16,514 nt of DNA from Glaciecola sp. UBA983 (GTDB lineage: Bacteria; Pseudomonadota; Gammaproteobacteria; Enterobacterales; Alteromonadaceae): positions 1-16,514 of the forward strand of contig DBBN01000110.1 in NCBI GenBank assembly GCA_002292215.1, written 5' to 3'. The position numbers and the translations under genes were made by a program. The notes beneath the pieces were generated by a model. That model was not told the origin of the DNA and did no database searches. It worked only from the letters and a program-made list of their open reading frames with translations. Position 1 is the stretch's first letter, and each line of letters starts with the position of its first letter. This document shows, in pieces, positions 1 through 8,502 of this stretch.

Positions 1-2333
1 ATTGCTTTTGCTTTTCTTCTTTGATCTTGATTAACTTTTTTTATATCTACATTAAAAATTTGGCTTGCAGTGAGTGAATGAATATCTTCATTATTTTTGA
101 AAGCTTTTTTTAAACCTTTAACATCTGCTAGATCTGCTAAAATTCTCATCTCAATTTGATTATAATCTGCAGAAATTAAAACATGATCTTTTTTAGCTAT
201 AAAGGCTTTTCTAATATCCTTGCCATCTTCAGATTTAATTGGAATATTTTGTAAATTAGGATCGGTTGACGACAATCGCCCTGTGGCAGCAATAGCTTGC
301 TGATACGAGGTATGAACTCGTCCTGTGCGATGATCGATCATCTTGGGTAACTTATCAGTATACGTATTTTTAAGTTTACTTAAGCCCCTAAATTCCATAA
401 TCGCTTTAGGTAGTGGATAGTTAAGCGCAAGCTCTTGTAACACTTCTTCAGCCGTCGAAGGGGCGCCTTTAGGCGTTTTCTTTAACACGGGTAAATTCAT
501 TTTTTCAAATAAAATGGTTTGTAATTGTTTCGGAGAACCTAAGTTAAAGGCCTCTCCAGCCATTTCATGCACGTCTTTTTCTAGTGCAACAATTCGTTCA
601 GCCAGAGATTGTGATTGCTGGAGAAGTTGTTGTGAATCAATTAACACACCGGTTTGCTCCATCCGCGATAATACTTGCGATAACGGTACTTCGAGTTCAC
701 TCACCACATTAGCCAGTTCCGGCTGGGCGACTAATTGTGGCCACAACACCACATGTAAACGAAACGTCACTTCGGTGTCTTCTGCTGCGTAAGGCACTGC
801 TTCATCGAGAGCGATTTGATTAAAGGTGAGTTGCTTAGCCCCTTTACCAGCAATAGTTTCAAAATCAATCTTTTGATGCCCTAAGTAATGTTCAGACAGT
901 GCATCCAGATTATGTTTGTTACTAACACTGTTTAGCACATAGGACTCAAGCATCGTGTCATAAGCGACGCCATTGAGCGTGATGCCGTGATTAGCAAGGA
1001 CATTTTTATCATACTTAATGTTGTGGCCAATTTTTTGTGCTTTGGTGTTTTCTAAGAGGGGCTTACATTGTGCTAAGACCCATTCACGATCAAGCTGTTC
1101 TGGCGCATCCGGGTAATCATGTGCCAATGGAATGTAACAGGCTTCTCCAAGGCCAACGCAGAGCGAAAACCCAACAATTTGAGCCTCCATATAATGTGCG
1201 CTAGTGGTTTGAATATTCATAGCAAATAAAGCAGCGTTACGACATTTTTCTAACCAGGTGAATAATGCTGCTTCAGTTAATACAAGCTCATAATGATCGC
1301 GGTTAACCGGAGGCATTGCTGCGGTGACAACATTAGCTGGCACTGAGGGCATATCGTCGTTTACGGCGGCTTCAGTTGAAGTTACACCCGCTGCTATGGG
1401 GGCTGATTTTTGTGACGCTGACATTGCTGGAGCTGCTGCTTTAGCAAACGTTTCTCCGGTGATCTCGCTGTACCAACGTTTAAATTCATAGGTTTGAAAT
1501 AGCTCAGCTAAGGCATCTTTATCCGGTGCTTGAATGTTCAGCTCATCGGGTGAATATTCTAAAGGTAGATCAATCACAATAGTTGCCAACTCATAGGATA
1601 AGCGGGCATTCAACTCATGTTCTTGCATTTTTTTAGCCATGGTTTTGGCACCACGAAAATCCAAACTAGCGATTTTATCAAGATTGTTATAAATCGCATC
1701 AACCCCACCAATGCCTTGCAATAGACCTAGTGCGGATTTATCTCCGACACCAGGCACACCAGGAATATTATCAACTTTGTCACCTTTTAACGCTAAGAAA
1801 TCAATGATCAGCTCCGGTCCCACACCAAATTTTTCAAGTACTCCTGGCACATCCATTAAGGTATTATTCATGGTATTGATTAAGGTCACATGGCTATCCA
1901 CCAACTGCGCCATATCTTTATCACCGGTACTAACTAATGAGCGCATCCCTAACGCAGTCGCGCGCTTTGTTAATGTACCAATGACGTCATCTGCCTCAAC
2001 ATTTGGCTCAACAATTAAGGGCAACCCCATTGCTTTAATGATGGTATGCAATGGTGCTATTTGTGAGCGAAGTTCATCAGGCATCGGAGGACGGTTGGCT
2101 TTGTACTCCGGATAAATATCATCCCGAAAGGTTTTACCTTTCGCATCGAAAACCACCGCAATATGAGTAGGGTCATAGGTTCGTAGTAGACTTTTGAGCA
2201 TATTGATCACGCCATAGATGGCATGCGTGGCTTGTCCTTGTGAATTTGACATCGGAGGCATGCCATGGAAAGCACGGAATAAATAAGATGAACCATCAAC
2301 TAAGACAAACGGCGGTGGAGTAATTTCAGACAT
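1..2333 (-). CDS. polA: DNA polymerase I, 3' end cut off by window edge
   Basis: Repair polymerase that removes RNA primers from Okazaki fragments and fills gaps. The first 777 codons are present; the E. coli protein has 928, so the missing part holds polymerase motifs B and C. The 5'-nuclease domain (about residues 1-300) has its acidic motifs: LVDGSS, VVFDAKG, EADD and STGDKD. An Ala-rich linker (about 305-345) leads to the 3'-5' exonuclease domain and then the polymerase domain (TGRLSSTDPNLQNIP; SADYNQIEMR with the catalytic Asp; QRRKAKA at the edge). Exonuclease motifs II (Asp442 in GHNIKYD) and III (Tyr515, Asp519 in YAAED) are intact. In motif I the E. coli residues Asp355 and Glu357 are Asn373 and Gln375, so proofreading is probably lost. 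The ATG at 2331-2333 is chosen because the N-terminus aligns directly with E. coli PolA. No strong Shine-Dalgarno sequence is visible. The gene is divergent from trkH. Confidence 0.97.
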   Translation of the reverse strand, partial: MSEITPPPFVLVDGSSYLFRAFHGMPPMSNSQGQATHAIYGVINMLKSLLRTYDPTHIAVVFDAKGKTFRDDIYPEYKANRPPMPDELRSQIAPLHTIIKAMGLPLIVEPNVEADDVIGTLTKRATALGMRSLVSTGDKDMAQLVDSHVTLINTMNNTLMDVPGVLEKFGVGPELIIDFLALKGDKVDNIPGVPGVGDKSALGLLQGIGGVDAIYNNLDKIASLDFRGAKTMAKKMQEHELNARLSYELATIVIDLPLEYSPDELNIQAPDKDALAELFQTYEFKRWYSEITGETFAKAAAPAMSASQKSAPIAAGVTSTEAAVNDDMPSVPANVVTAAMPPVNRDHYELVLTEAALFTWLEKCRNAALFAMNIQTTSAHYMEAQIVGFSLCVGLGEACYIPLAHDYPDAPEQLDREWVLAQCKPLLENTKAQKIGHNIKYDKNVLANHGITLNGVAYDTMLESYVLNSVSNKHNLDALSEHYLGHQKIDFETIAGKGAKQLTFNQIALDEAVPYAAEDTEVTFRLHVVLWPQLVAQPELANVVSELEVPLSQVLSRMEQTGVLIDSQQLLQQSQSLAERIVALEKDVHEMAGEAFNLGSPKQLQTILFEKMNLPVLKKTPKGAPSTAEEVLQELALNYPLPKAIMEFRGLSKLKNTYTDKLPKMIDHRTGRVHTSYQQAIAATGRLSSTDPNLQNIPIKSEDGKDIRKAFIAKKDHVLISADYNQIEMRILADLADVKGLKKAFKNNEDIHSLTASQIFNVDIKKVNQDQRRKAKA

Positions 2334-2420
2334 GTGGATTTCTTTTTTTAATTTATACGATACAAGGATGCCATAGCAGATAAACATTGGCTATAGCACA
2401 ATAAAAATAAACTAATAAGC

Positions 2421-2451
2421 TGTGGATAAGTTTGTGGTTAACTGTTTATAA
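2421..2451 (-). promoter_or_regulatory. Three tandem DnaA-box-like 9-mers upstream of polA
   Basis: Read on the minus strand, 2429-2421 is TTATCCACA, a perfect DnaA box. Positions 2441-2433 (TTAACCACA) and 2451-2443 (TTATAAACA) each differ from the TTWTNCACA consensus at one base. All three point the same way, with starts 12 and 10 bases apart, so they sit on roughly one face of the helix about 90-120 bp before the polA start. DnaA is the replication initiator and also a transcription factor; from memory, DnaA has been reported to stimulate polA expression in E. coli. DnaA control of this polA is inferred from sequence only. Confidence 0.5.
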
Positions 2452-2460
2452 CAGGCAAAC

Positions 2461-2479
2461 AAAAAAGACCAAAATGGTC
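2461..2479 (-). terminator. Rho-independent terminator reading toward polA
   Basis: On the minus strand a 5-bp stem (GACCA / TGGTC, 2479-2467) with a 3-base loop is followed at once by six T residues (2466-2461). It has no T-run in the plus direction. It lies about 130 bp before the polA start, so it cannot end polA and must act on something transcribed from the gap itself, or insulate polA from upstream readthrough. The stem is short, so efficiency is uncertain. Confidence 0.5.
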
Positions 2480-2621
2480 ATGAAAATTAAAGAATAGAGA
2501 GGTTCAGTCCTTTGAAAAATAATTGCGAAAAGAGGCGTAATTATTGTTGTTACCGTTAAATAGTAGAATTAAACGAGGTGTAAAATTAAGCAATTTCCTA
2601 TCACTTAATCTATAAATTTAA
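2461..2621 (-). ncRNA. Candidate small RNA ending at the terminator upstream of polA
   Basis: A perfect TATAAT (minus strand, 2632-2627) would start transcription near 2621. Its -35 partner is poor: TTAATG at 17-bp spacing. The predicted transcript of about 160 nt has an early hairpin (ATTAAG / CTTAAT, about 2609-2585), an unpaired A/C-rich middle, and a U-rich tract just before the terminator hairpin and U6 tail. That 3' end resembles Hfq-dependent small RNAs. It does not resemble Spot 42, the small RNA found downstream of polA in enterobacteria. Expression is unproven and the region is AT-rich, so chance is a real alternative. Confidence 0.25.
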
Positions 2622-2712
2622 CACAGATTATAAAAAAAGAAAGCGCTAACATTAAAAATACGTTACTAAAAACGCGAAGTGGTTATTTTTCCTAAATAAA
2701 TTTATTTTTCAC

Positions 2713-2741
2713 TTTAGATTTTGGGCGAACAAGCACATAAT
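2713..2741 (+). promoter_or_regulatory. Possible sigma-70 promoter of trkH
   Basis: TTTAGA (2713-2718) lies 17 bp before CATAAT (2736-2741), giving 4/6 and 5/6 matches to the sigma-70 consensus. Transcription would start near 2748 and leave a leader of only about 20 nt before the trkH ATG. Similar boxes arise easily in AT-rich DNA. Confidence 0.3.
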
Positions 2742-2767
2742 GAATAAAACTCATCAGACAATTTTTT

Positions 2768-4219
2768 ATGCAGTATCAAGCTATTATTCGGATATTAGGG
2801 CTCCTTGTCGCACTTTTTAGTGTCACGATGATTCTGCCTGTATTCGTTTCTTTGATTTACCAAGATGGTAGTGGTTTACCGTTTGTTCTTGCGTTTTTGA
2901 CTTGTATTATCACCGGTATTGCATTCTGGTATCCCAACCGACACTTCAAACGCGATCTGCGTGCCAAAGAAGGGTTTTTAATTGTAGCTTTGTTTTGGCT
3001 GGTACTGGCGAGTTTTGGTGCCATTCCTTTTATCTTCTTAGAACAACCAAACATGTCCATTACGGATGCATTCTTTGAGTCATTTTCAGGGTTAACGACT
3101 ACGGGTGCGACGGTTATCGAAGGGATCGAGTTTTTACCTAAATCCATGCAGTTTTATCGCCAGCAACTCCAATGGCTCGGTGGGATGGGGATCATTGTTC
3201 TCGCTGTTGCTATCTTACCTTTATTAGGGGTCGGGGGCATGCAGCTATATCGCGCAGAAACTCCAGGTCCGGTGAAAGATTCCAAAATGACACCTCGGAT
3301 TGCCGAAACAGCAAAACAGTTGTGGTTCATTTATCTAGGTTTGACCATTGCCTGTGCCGCGGCTTACTGGCTTGGCGGTATGGATGTATTTAATGCTATT
3401 TGTCACTCTTTCTCGACCATTGCGATTGGTGGGTTTTCAACCCATGATACCAGTTTGGGTTATTACAATTCACCCGTCATTAACATCATTTGTGTTGTAT
3501 TTTTGTGGATTGCTGCGTTAAATTTTGCGCTGCATTTTGCCGCGGCTTCAGGTCGAAACTTAAAGGGCTACTGGCGTGATCCAGAATTTAAAGCTTTTTT
3601 GGTGATTCAATTTGCACTCATCGCAATTTGCTTTCTTGTACTGGTCCATTATGATTATTATGACACGGCAGAAATTGCTTTAGATCAAGCGATGTTTCAA
3701 GCGGTGTCTATTAGTACAACCGCAGGATTTGCGACGACCGACTTTTCGGCTTGGCCGGTGTTTTTACCTATATTGTTGATTTTTTCCAGCTTTATTGGCG
3801 GGTGTGCGGGTTCTACGGGAGGAGGGTTAAAAGTCATTCGCGTATTTTTGTTATTTTTACAAGGTAAGCGTGAAATTGACCGCTTAATCCATCCCAAAGC
3901 GGTGTATTCGGTTAAACTCGGCGATCGTGCTATGCCTGACCGTGTGGTAGAGGCGGTATGGGGATTTTTTGCTGCATATGCAATTGTATTTGTTATCATT
4001 ATGCTGGCACTATTAGGCACGGGTATGGACGACATCACGGCATTTACGGCAACGGCTGCAACCTTAAATAACCTCGGACCTGGTTTAGGTGATGTAGCAG
4101 GCACTTATGCGTCCGTTTCGGATAGCGGTAAATGGATATTGGTGATCGCTATGTTATTCGGACGATTAGAAGTCTTTTCTTTATTAGTGCTGTTTTCGCC
4201 AACCTTCTGGCGCAGCTAA
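2768..4219 (+). CDS. trkH: Trk potassium uptake protein TrkH, membrane subunit
   Basis: Ion-translocating subunit of the low-affinity Trk K+ importer in the inner membrane; it works with the cytoplasmic NAD-binding regulator TrkA, encoded next door. The length, 483 residues, equals E. coli TrkH, and the two align end to end without visible gaps. The four pore-loop filters of the TrkH/Ktr/HKT fold are visible: TTTGA (110-114), AIGGFS (219-224), TTAGF (317-321) and NNLGPGL (434-440). The Gly-rich intramembrane gating loop GGCAGSTGGG spans 344-353. An in-frame stop at 2741-2743 rules out an upstream ATG, so the 2768 start is secure although no Shine-Dalgarno sequence precedes it. The gene converges with trkA, with 21 bp between stop codons, so the two subunits are not co-transcribed. 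Confidence 0.98.
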   Translation: MQYQAIIRILGLLVALFSVTMILPVFVSLIYQDGSGLPFVLAFLTCIITGIAFWYPNRHFKRDLRAKEGFLIVALFWLVLASFGAIPFIFLEQPNMSITDAFFESFSGLTTTGATVIEGIEFLPKSMQFYRQQLQWLGGMGIIVLAVAILPLLGVGGMQLYRAETPGPVKDSKMTPRIAETAKQLWFIYLGLTIACAAAYWLGGMDVFNAICHSFSTIAIGGFSTHDTSLGYYNSPVINIICVVFLWIAALNFALHFAAASGRNLKGYWRDPEFKAFLVIQFALIAICFLVLVHYDYYDTAEIALDQAMFQAVSISTTAGFATTDFSAWPVFLPILLIFSSFIGGCAGSTGGGLKVIRVFLLFLQGKREIDRLIHPKAVYSVKLGDRAMPDRVVEAVWGFFAAYAIVFVIIMLALLGTGMDDITAFTATAATLNNLGPGLGDVAGTYASVSDSGKWILVIAMLFGRLEVFSLLVLFSPTFWRS

Positions 4220-4240
4220 CACAAGGTTCTTATAGCTCAG

Positions 4241-5620
4241 TTAGCCAAAGAAAAATGCACTAGGTTGAAACAGCTTTTCTACTTCAGAGATATATTTTTT
4301 ATCAACTAAAAACAAAATCACATGATCATCTGCTTCAATTACCGTATCGGAATGTGCAATGATAACTTGTTCTTGACGAACAATCGCACCGATGGTGGTA
4401 CCTGGTGGTAATTTGATGTCTTTAATCATTTTACTGACTACTTTTGAGGTGTTTTTATCACCGTGTGCAATTGCCTCTATTGCTTCGGCAGCACCTCGAC
4501 GTAATGAGTAAACATTCACTATATCACCACGACGCACGTGGGTTAACAATGCTGATATAGTGGCTTGTTGCGGAGAAAAAGCAATGTCGATCTCACCACC
4601 TTGCACCAAATCAACATAGGCAGAGCGCTGGATCAGTACCATTACTTTTTGAGCGCCAAGGCGTTTGGCTAGCATCGCTGACATGATGTTGGCTTCATCG
4701 TCATTCGTTACTGCAATAAACGCATCCACTTGCTGCACATTTTCTTCGGTTAATAAATCAGAATCAGAGGCATCACCATTAAATACAATGGTATTATCAA
4801 GATGGGCGGATAAATATTTAGCGCGTTCAGGATCAAATTCAATGAGTTTGACATTGTGTTTATGCTCTAAACGTTTAGCTAAACCAGCGCCAATTAATCC
4901 GCCGCCGGCAATCATAATACGTTTATAACTGGATTCGAGCTTTTGCAGCTCACTCATCACAGCACGTATATGTTTGGTTGCGGCAATAAAGAAAACTTCA
5001 TCATCCGCTTCAATTACCGTCGTACCTAAAGGTCGAATAGGGCGGCCGCGCCGATAGATGGCTGCCACTCGAGTTTCTACGTTAGGCATATGCAGTTTTA
5101 ATGCAGACAGAGCGTGGCCAACTAATAAACCACCGTAATATGCTTTTACTGCAACCAATGATGCTTTACCATCTGCAAATTCAACCACTTGCAGTGCACC
5201 AGGATAATCGATTAAACGTTTAATTGATTTGGTAACCAGTTGCTCTGGGGCAATTAAGTGATCGACCGGAATATCTTGGTGACCGTAGAGTTTTTCTTGA
5301 TATAAAATGTATTGTTCAGAGCGGATACGTGCAATTTTAGTCGGTGTCTTATATAAAGTATAAGCGACCTGGCAAGCCATCATGTTGGATTCATCAGAGT
5401 TGGTGACGGCAATTAGCATGTCCGCGTTTTCGGCGCCGGCCTTTTGTAATACGTCCGGATGGGATCCGATCCCTTGAACGACTTGAATATCCAAGCGGTC
5501 TTGCAAGTTACGCAACGTATCTCCATCAGAGTCAATAACGGTAATGTCATTGCGTTCTCCAACGAGGTTTTCTGCGAGGGTTCCGCCTACTTGTCCAGCA
5601 CCTATGATGATAATTTTCAT
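4241..5620 (-). CDS. trkA: Trk system potassium uptake regulator TrkA
   Basis: Peripheral cytoplasmic subunit that gates TrkH in response to nucleotide binding. It has 459 residues (458 in E. coli) in the usual duplicated layout: RCK-N, RCK-C, RCK-N, RCK-C. The first Rossmann fold has GAGQVG at 7-12 and the ribose-binding acid Asp30; the second has GGGLIG at 239-244 and Glu261. The duplication also shows in the two RCK-C ends, which share a VIEADD motif at about 202-207 and 427-432. It is the last gene of the minus-strand def-fmt-rsmB-trkA run, starting 19 bp after the rsmB stop with an AAGAGAAG-type ribosome binding region. No clear terminator is seen after it; the stop lies 21 bp from that of trkH on the other strand. 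Confidence 0.98.
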   Translation of the reverse strand: MKIIIIGAGQVGGTLAENLVGERNDITVIDSDGDTLRNLQDRLDIQVVQGIGSHPDVLQKAGAENADMLIAVTNSDESNMMACQVAYTLYKTPTKIARIRSEQYILYQEKLYGHQDIPVDHLIAPEQLVTKSIKRLIDYPGALQVVEFADGKASLVAVKAYYGGLLVGHALSALKLHMPNVETRVAAIYRRGRPIRPLGTTVIEADDEVFFIAATKHIRAVMSELQKLESSYKRIMIAGGGLIGAGLAKRLEHKHNVKLIEFDPERAKYLSAHLDNTIVFNGDASDSDLLTEENVQQVDAFIAVTNDDEANIMSAMLAKRLGAQKVMVLIQRSAYVDLVQGGEIDIAFSPQQATISALLTHVRRGDIVNVYSLRRGAAEAIEAIAHGDKNTSKVVSKMIKDIKLPPGTTIGAIVRQEQVIIAHSDTVIEADDHVILFLVDKKYISEVEKLFQPSAFFFG

Positions 5621-5639
5621 GTCACGCTTCTCTTATTAT

Positions 5640-6968
5640 TTACGACTGCGCGGGTTTGTGTAACAGCGCGTAATAAAACCCGTCCATATTGCCGTTGCCA
5701 GGCAGAATTTGCAGACCGATAGCGTTAGTTGCTGTGCTGACAGAGTGTAATTCTGGTGGTAACGCTATTATTTCAGCTTCAGGATGCTGTTCAATAAATG
5801 CTTGTATTTGTTGTGCATTTTCTTCTGGGAAAATAGAGCAGGTTGCATAAAGTAACTTACCACCTGGTTTTAATATTTGCCACATTTGCTGTAATAATTG
5901 TGCTTGGATAGCGACTAAAGGCGCAATATCAGATGCTTGGCGTAACCAGCGAATGTCAGGATGACGACGAATAACACCCGTTGCAGAGCAAGGCGCATCA
6001 AGTAAAATGCGATCAAATAACTCACCGTTATGCCAGCCCTCAACTTCTTGAGCTTCGGCACAGATTAAGGTGGCGTGATGATTTAAGCGTGCTAAGTTTT
6101 CTTCAACACGCACTAATCGATGCGCATCGCTATCAATGGCTACGCATTCTTTAAGGTCGGGTTGAGTGGCAAGGATATGTGCTGTTTTACCCCCCGGTGC
6201 AGCACAACAATCTAAGACGCGCTGGTGTGGTTGTAAATCTAATAAATGGGCGGCAAGCTGGGCTGCACCATCTTGTACCGAAAACCAACCTTCGTCATAG
6301 CCAGGAAAACGCGTAACATCACCGCTGCGAGTACACATAACGGCATCAGGGTGGATTGCACTGAGTTGTGCTTCAATTTGCATCTCTTCTAATTTAGCTA
6401 AAAACTCAGCTGTACTTATATGTGCTTGATTGATACGCAGCCATAATGGTGCTTTTTCGTTACTTACTTGGAGTATGTCTGACGCCTGTTCAGGGTAATT
6501 TGCTTGAATTGACTTATAGATCCAATTCGGCATGCCTGCTTGTGCTGCTAAGCTGTCAGGTAAAGTTTCACCAACATTTTCACGAATAAAAGTACGTAAG
6601 ATTGCATTGATTAAGGCTTTTAAAGTGGTGCCTTTTAATAAATCTGCAGCGCCGACGGTTTCGCTGACGGCTGCATGTTCTGACACGCGACTATAGGCTA
6701 GTTGATATAAGCCTAATAGTATTAAGTGTTCGAGAATTTTTTTACGACCCTTGAGAGGTTTATCTAATAATCCACGGAGCCAAAACTGTAGAATAGGTAA
6801 CGTACGTAAACAGCCAAAGACCATTTCTTGTAACCAAGCTCGATCGCGCCCTTCATAATCCGGTAAACGTTGACCTAGGGCTTGTTTGGATGACATGCCT
6901 TTTTCTAAAATTTGAAATAATACCCAAGCGGCATCGGCGCGTAATTGTTGACCTAAAGGTGTACTCAT
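5640..6968 (-). CDS. rsmB: 16S rRNA m5C967 methyltransferase RsmB
   Basis: S-adenosylmethionine-dependent enzyme that methylates C967 of 16S rRNA. The 442-residue protein has an N-terminal NusB-like RNA-binding domain (about 1-140) and a C-terminal methyltransferase domain. The AdoMet motif CAAPGGKTAHIL starts near residue 254. Both cysteines of the RsmB/NOL1 mechanism are present: Cys327 in DAPCSATG (nucleophile position of motif IV or its partner) and Cys377 in ATCS. They correspond to Cys325 and Cys375 of E. coli RsmB. The start codon overlaps the fmt stop by one base (TAATG), which implies translational coupling within the def-fmt-rsmB-trkA operon. Confidence 0.97.
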   Translation of the reverse strand: MSTPLGQQLRADAAWVLFQILEKGMSSKQALGQRLPDYEGRDRAWLQEMVFGCLRTLPILQFWLRGLLDKPLKGRKKILEHLILLGLYQLAYSRVSEHAAVSETVGAADLLKGTTLKALINAILRTFIRENVGETLPDSLAAQAGMPNWIYKSIQANYPEQASDILQVSNEKAPLWLRINQAHISTAEFLAKLEEMQIEAQLSAIHPDAVMCTRSGDVTRFPGYDEGWFSVQDGAAQLAAHLLDLQPHQRVLDCCAAPGGKTAHILATQPDLKECVAIDSDAHRLVRVEENLARLNHHATLICAEAQEVEGWHNGELFDRILLDAPCSATGVIRRHPDIRWLRQASDIAPLVAIQAQLLQQMWQILKPGGKLLYATCSIFPEENAQQIQAFIEQHPEAEIIALPPELHSVSTATNAIGLQILPGNGNMDGFYYALLHKPAQS

Positions 6969-7954
6969 TATAATTCTGCCGTTGCGGTTGATGATGATAA
7001 AATACGTCCAGGTGTAAACCAGCTTGCTCGTGCGTTAATAATGTCACTAATTGGCATCGCTTTTTTACCTGGAATTTGGCATTGTGTTATGACCAGTGCA
7101 CCATTCGAGGTTGCTATAGCTAGTCCTTGTTTTGTAGCACGAATAATCTGCCCTGGCGATAAATTAGATGTGTCTTGGTCTGTGTCTATATGTGCTAACC
7201 AAACCTTGATATTCTGTACTTTGCCGTGTTCATCTTCGAGGGTGAAAAAAGCAACGGGCCATGGATTAAATGCGCGGACATTTCGTTCGAGCTGTTCCGC
7301 AGATAAATGCCAATTAATGTGCGCTTCGTCTTTGCTTAGTTTTTTCGCATAATTAGCTTGTGCATCATCTTGCTGTTCCGGTAAAAATGTGGCGAAATCA
7401 TTGACCACATGCACTAATGCTTGAGGACCTTGTTGTGCTAGTTTTTGGTACAGGCTAGTGCTTGTGTCGTCAGCTGCAATTGGCAATTGAGTTTTGTACA
7501 GCATTGCGCCGGTATCTAAGCCGATATCCATTTGCATAATGGTCACACCTGTTGCGACATCACCAGCCCAAATAGCTCGTTGGATCGGAGCGGCTCCGCG
7601 CCAGCGTGGTAGTAATGATCCGTGTACATTAATGCAACCTAAGCGTGGAGAGTCGAGTACGACTTGCGGTAAAAGTAGACCATAAGCAACCACTATCATT
7701 AAGTCTGCGTTCAACGCGGCTAATTTAGCCTGCGTCTCTGGACTACGAAAGTTTTCTGGTTGCAGCACGGGAATGGCATGCGTTAATGCGAGTGTTTTTA
7801 CAGCACTAGGGGTCAGCTTTTTACCCCGGCCAGCCGGTCTGTCAGGTTGAGTGTAGACTGCAACTATGTTGTGTTCCGTAGTCAACAGTGCCGCTAAGTG
7901 ATCAGCGGCAAACTCTGGCGTACCAGCAAATATAATGTTTAATGGGGTGCTCAA
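6968..7954 (-). CDS. fmt: Methionyl-tRNA formyltransferase, TTG start
   Basis: Transfers a formyl group from 10-formyltetrahydrofolate to Met-tRNA(fMet) for translation initiation. The 328 residues (315 in E. coli) comprise an N-terminal formyltransferase fold with [19 protein letters not shown], which carries the catalytic Asn and His, then GLDTG with the catalytic Asp, and a C-terminal tRNA-binding OB-like domain containing [13 protein letters not shown]. The start is the rare codon TTG at 7954-7952: it yields [16 protein letters not shown], aligned residue for residue with the E. coli N-terminus, and there is no suitable ATG. An AGG lies a few bases upstream. It follows def by 31 bp and overlaps the rsmB start by one base. 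Pairing with def joins addition and removal of the formyl group in one operon. Confidence 0.97.
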   Translation of the reverse strand: MSTPLNIIFAGTPEFAADHLAALLTTEHNIVAVYTQPDRPAGRGKKLTPSAVKTLALTHAIPVLQPENFRSPETQAKLAALNADLMIVVAYGLLLPQVVLDSPRLGCINVHGSLLPRWRGAAPIQRAIWAGDVATGVTIMQMDIGLDTGAMLYKTQLPIAADDTSTSLYQKLAQQGPQALVHVVNDFATFLPEQQDDAQANYAKKLSKDEAHINWHLSAEQLERNVRAFNPWPVAFFTLEDEHGKVQNIKVWLAHIDTDQDTSNLSPGQIIRATKQGLAIATSNGALVITQCQIPGKKAMPISDIINARASWFTPGRILSSSTATAEL

Positions 7955-7985
7955 CGCAATACCTATTTTATTGTGGAGTGTAAGA

Positions 7986-8495
7986 TTATGCTTTGGTGGC
8001 TAATCGCGCTTCTTTTTCAAGCTTTTTCATTATTCGTTGGCGCTTTAGTCCTGACAAATAATCAACAAATAACTTACCTTGCAAATGGTCCATTTCATGT
8101 TGGATGCACACGGCTAATAAGCCTTCTGCTTCTAAGGTGAACTCAGTACCATGTTCGTTGTGGGCTGTAACTTTAACCCATTCTGCACGTTCTACTTTTG
8201 CGTAGTTATTGGGGACCGATAAACACCCTTCTTCGTTGATTTTTGTACCGCGTTGTTCAACTATTTTAGGGTTAATAAATACCATAGGTGCATCTTGTTT
8301 ATCCGATACGTCCATAACGATAACTTGTTGGTGCACGTCGACTTGCGTTGCGGCGAGGCCGACACCGCTTTCTGCTTGCATCGTTGCAAACATATCCGCG
8401 ACTAATACACGAATACTGTCATCAATGTTAGTTACTGGTTGCGCCTTCGTGCGCAAGCGTTCATCCGGAAATGTAAGGACGTTTAAAACGGGCAT
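7986..8495 (-). CDS. def: Peptide deformylase
   Basis: Metal-dependent hydrolase that removes the N-formyl group from new proteins as they leave the ribosome. It has 169 residues, the same as E. coli Def. The three family motifs are GVGLAATQ (44-51), EEGCLSVP with metal ligand Cys91, and QHEMDH with ligands His133 and His137 and catalytic Glu134. The start is ATG at 8495-8493, preceded by a GGAAG ribosome binding site. It is the first gene of the minus-strand def-fmt-rsmB-trkA operon and is divergent from the LysM gene, so its promoter must lie in 8496-8671; I could not pick one with confidence. Confidence 0.98.
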   Translation of the reverse strand: MPVLNVLTFPDERLRTKAQPVTNIDDSIRVLVADMFATMQAESGVGLAATQVDVHQQVIVMDVSDKQDAPMVFINPKIVEQRGTKINEEGCLSVPNNYAKVERAEWVKVTAHNEHGTEFTLEAEGLLAVCIQHEMDHLQGKLFVDYLSGLKRQRIMKKLEKEARLATKA

Positions 8496-8502
8496 ATTGT
8501 TC

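Larger units (their letters stand above)
2334..2767. other. AT-rich divergent intergenic region between polA and trkH
   Basis: This 434-bp gap has no convincing protein gene. From the polA side it holds the polA leader, three tandem DnaA-box-like 9-mers (2421-2451), a hairpin plus T-run terminator reading toward polA (2461-2479), a stretch that could be transcribed as a small RNA (about 2480-2621), a perfect 14-bp AT palindrome (2694-2707) and a possible trkH promoter (2713-2741). The longest open frames seen are around 20 codons and lack ribosome binding sites. Confidence 0.7.

Noticed and set aside
514..2115. Plus-strand open frames opposite polA
   Set aside because: No similarity, no ribosome binding sites, and the minus-strand frame is a continuous match to DNA polymerase I.
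2694..2707. Perfect 14-bp palindrome AAATAAATTTATTT
   Set aside because: Composed only of A and T in a very AT-rich gap, so chance is likely; no second copy nearby to suggest an operator family.
4215..4245. Inverted repeat GCTAAC / GTTAGC spanning the stop codons of trkH and trkA
   Set aside because: Six-bp stem with a 19-base loop and no T-run on either side; it partly reflects the two TAA stops facing each other, so it is not called as a terminator.
6853..7047. Small minus-strand frame across the fmt/rsmB junction
   Set aside because: Out of frame with both clear genes, without ribosome binding site or recognisable sequence.
6951..7954. Fmt and RsmB both begin MSTPL, suggesting a duplicated start region
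   Set aside because: Codons differ (ATGAGTACACCTTTA versus TTGAGCACCCCATTA) and similarity stops after five residues; coincidence is simpler.
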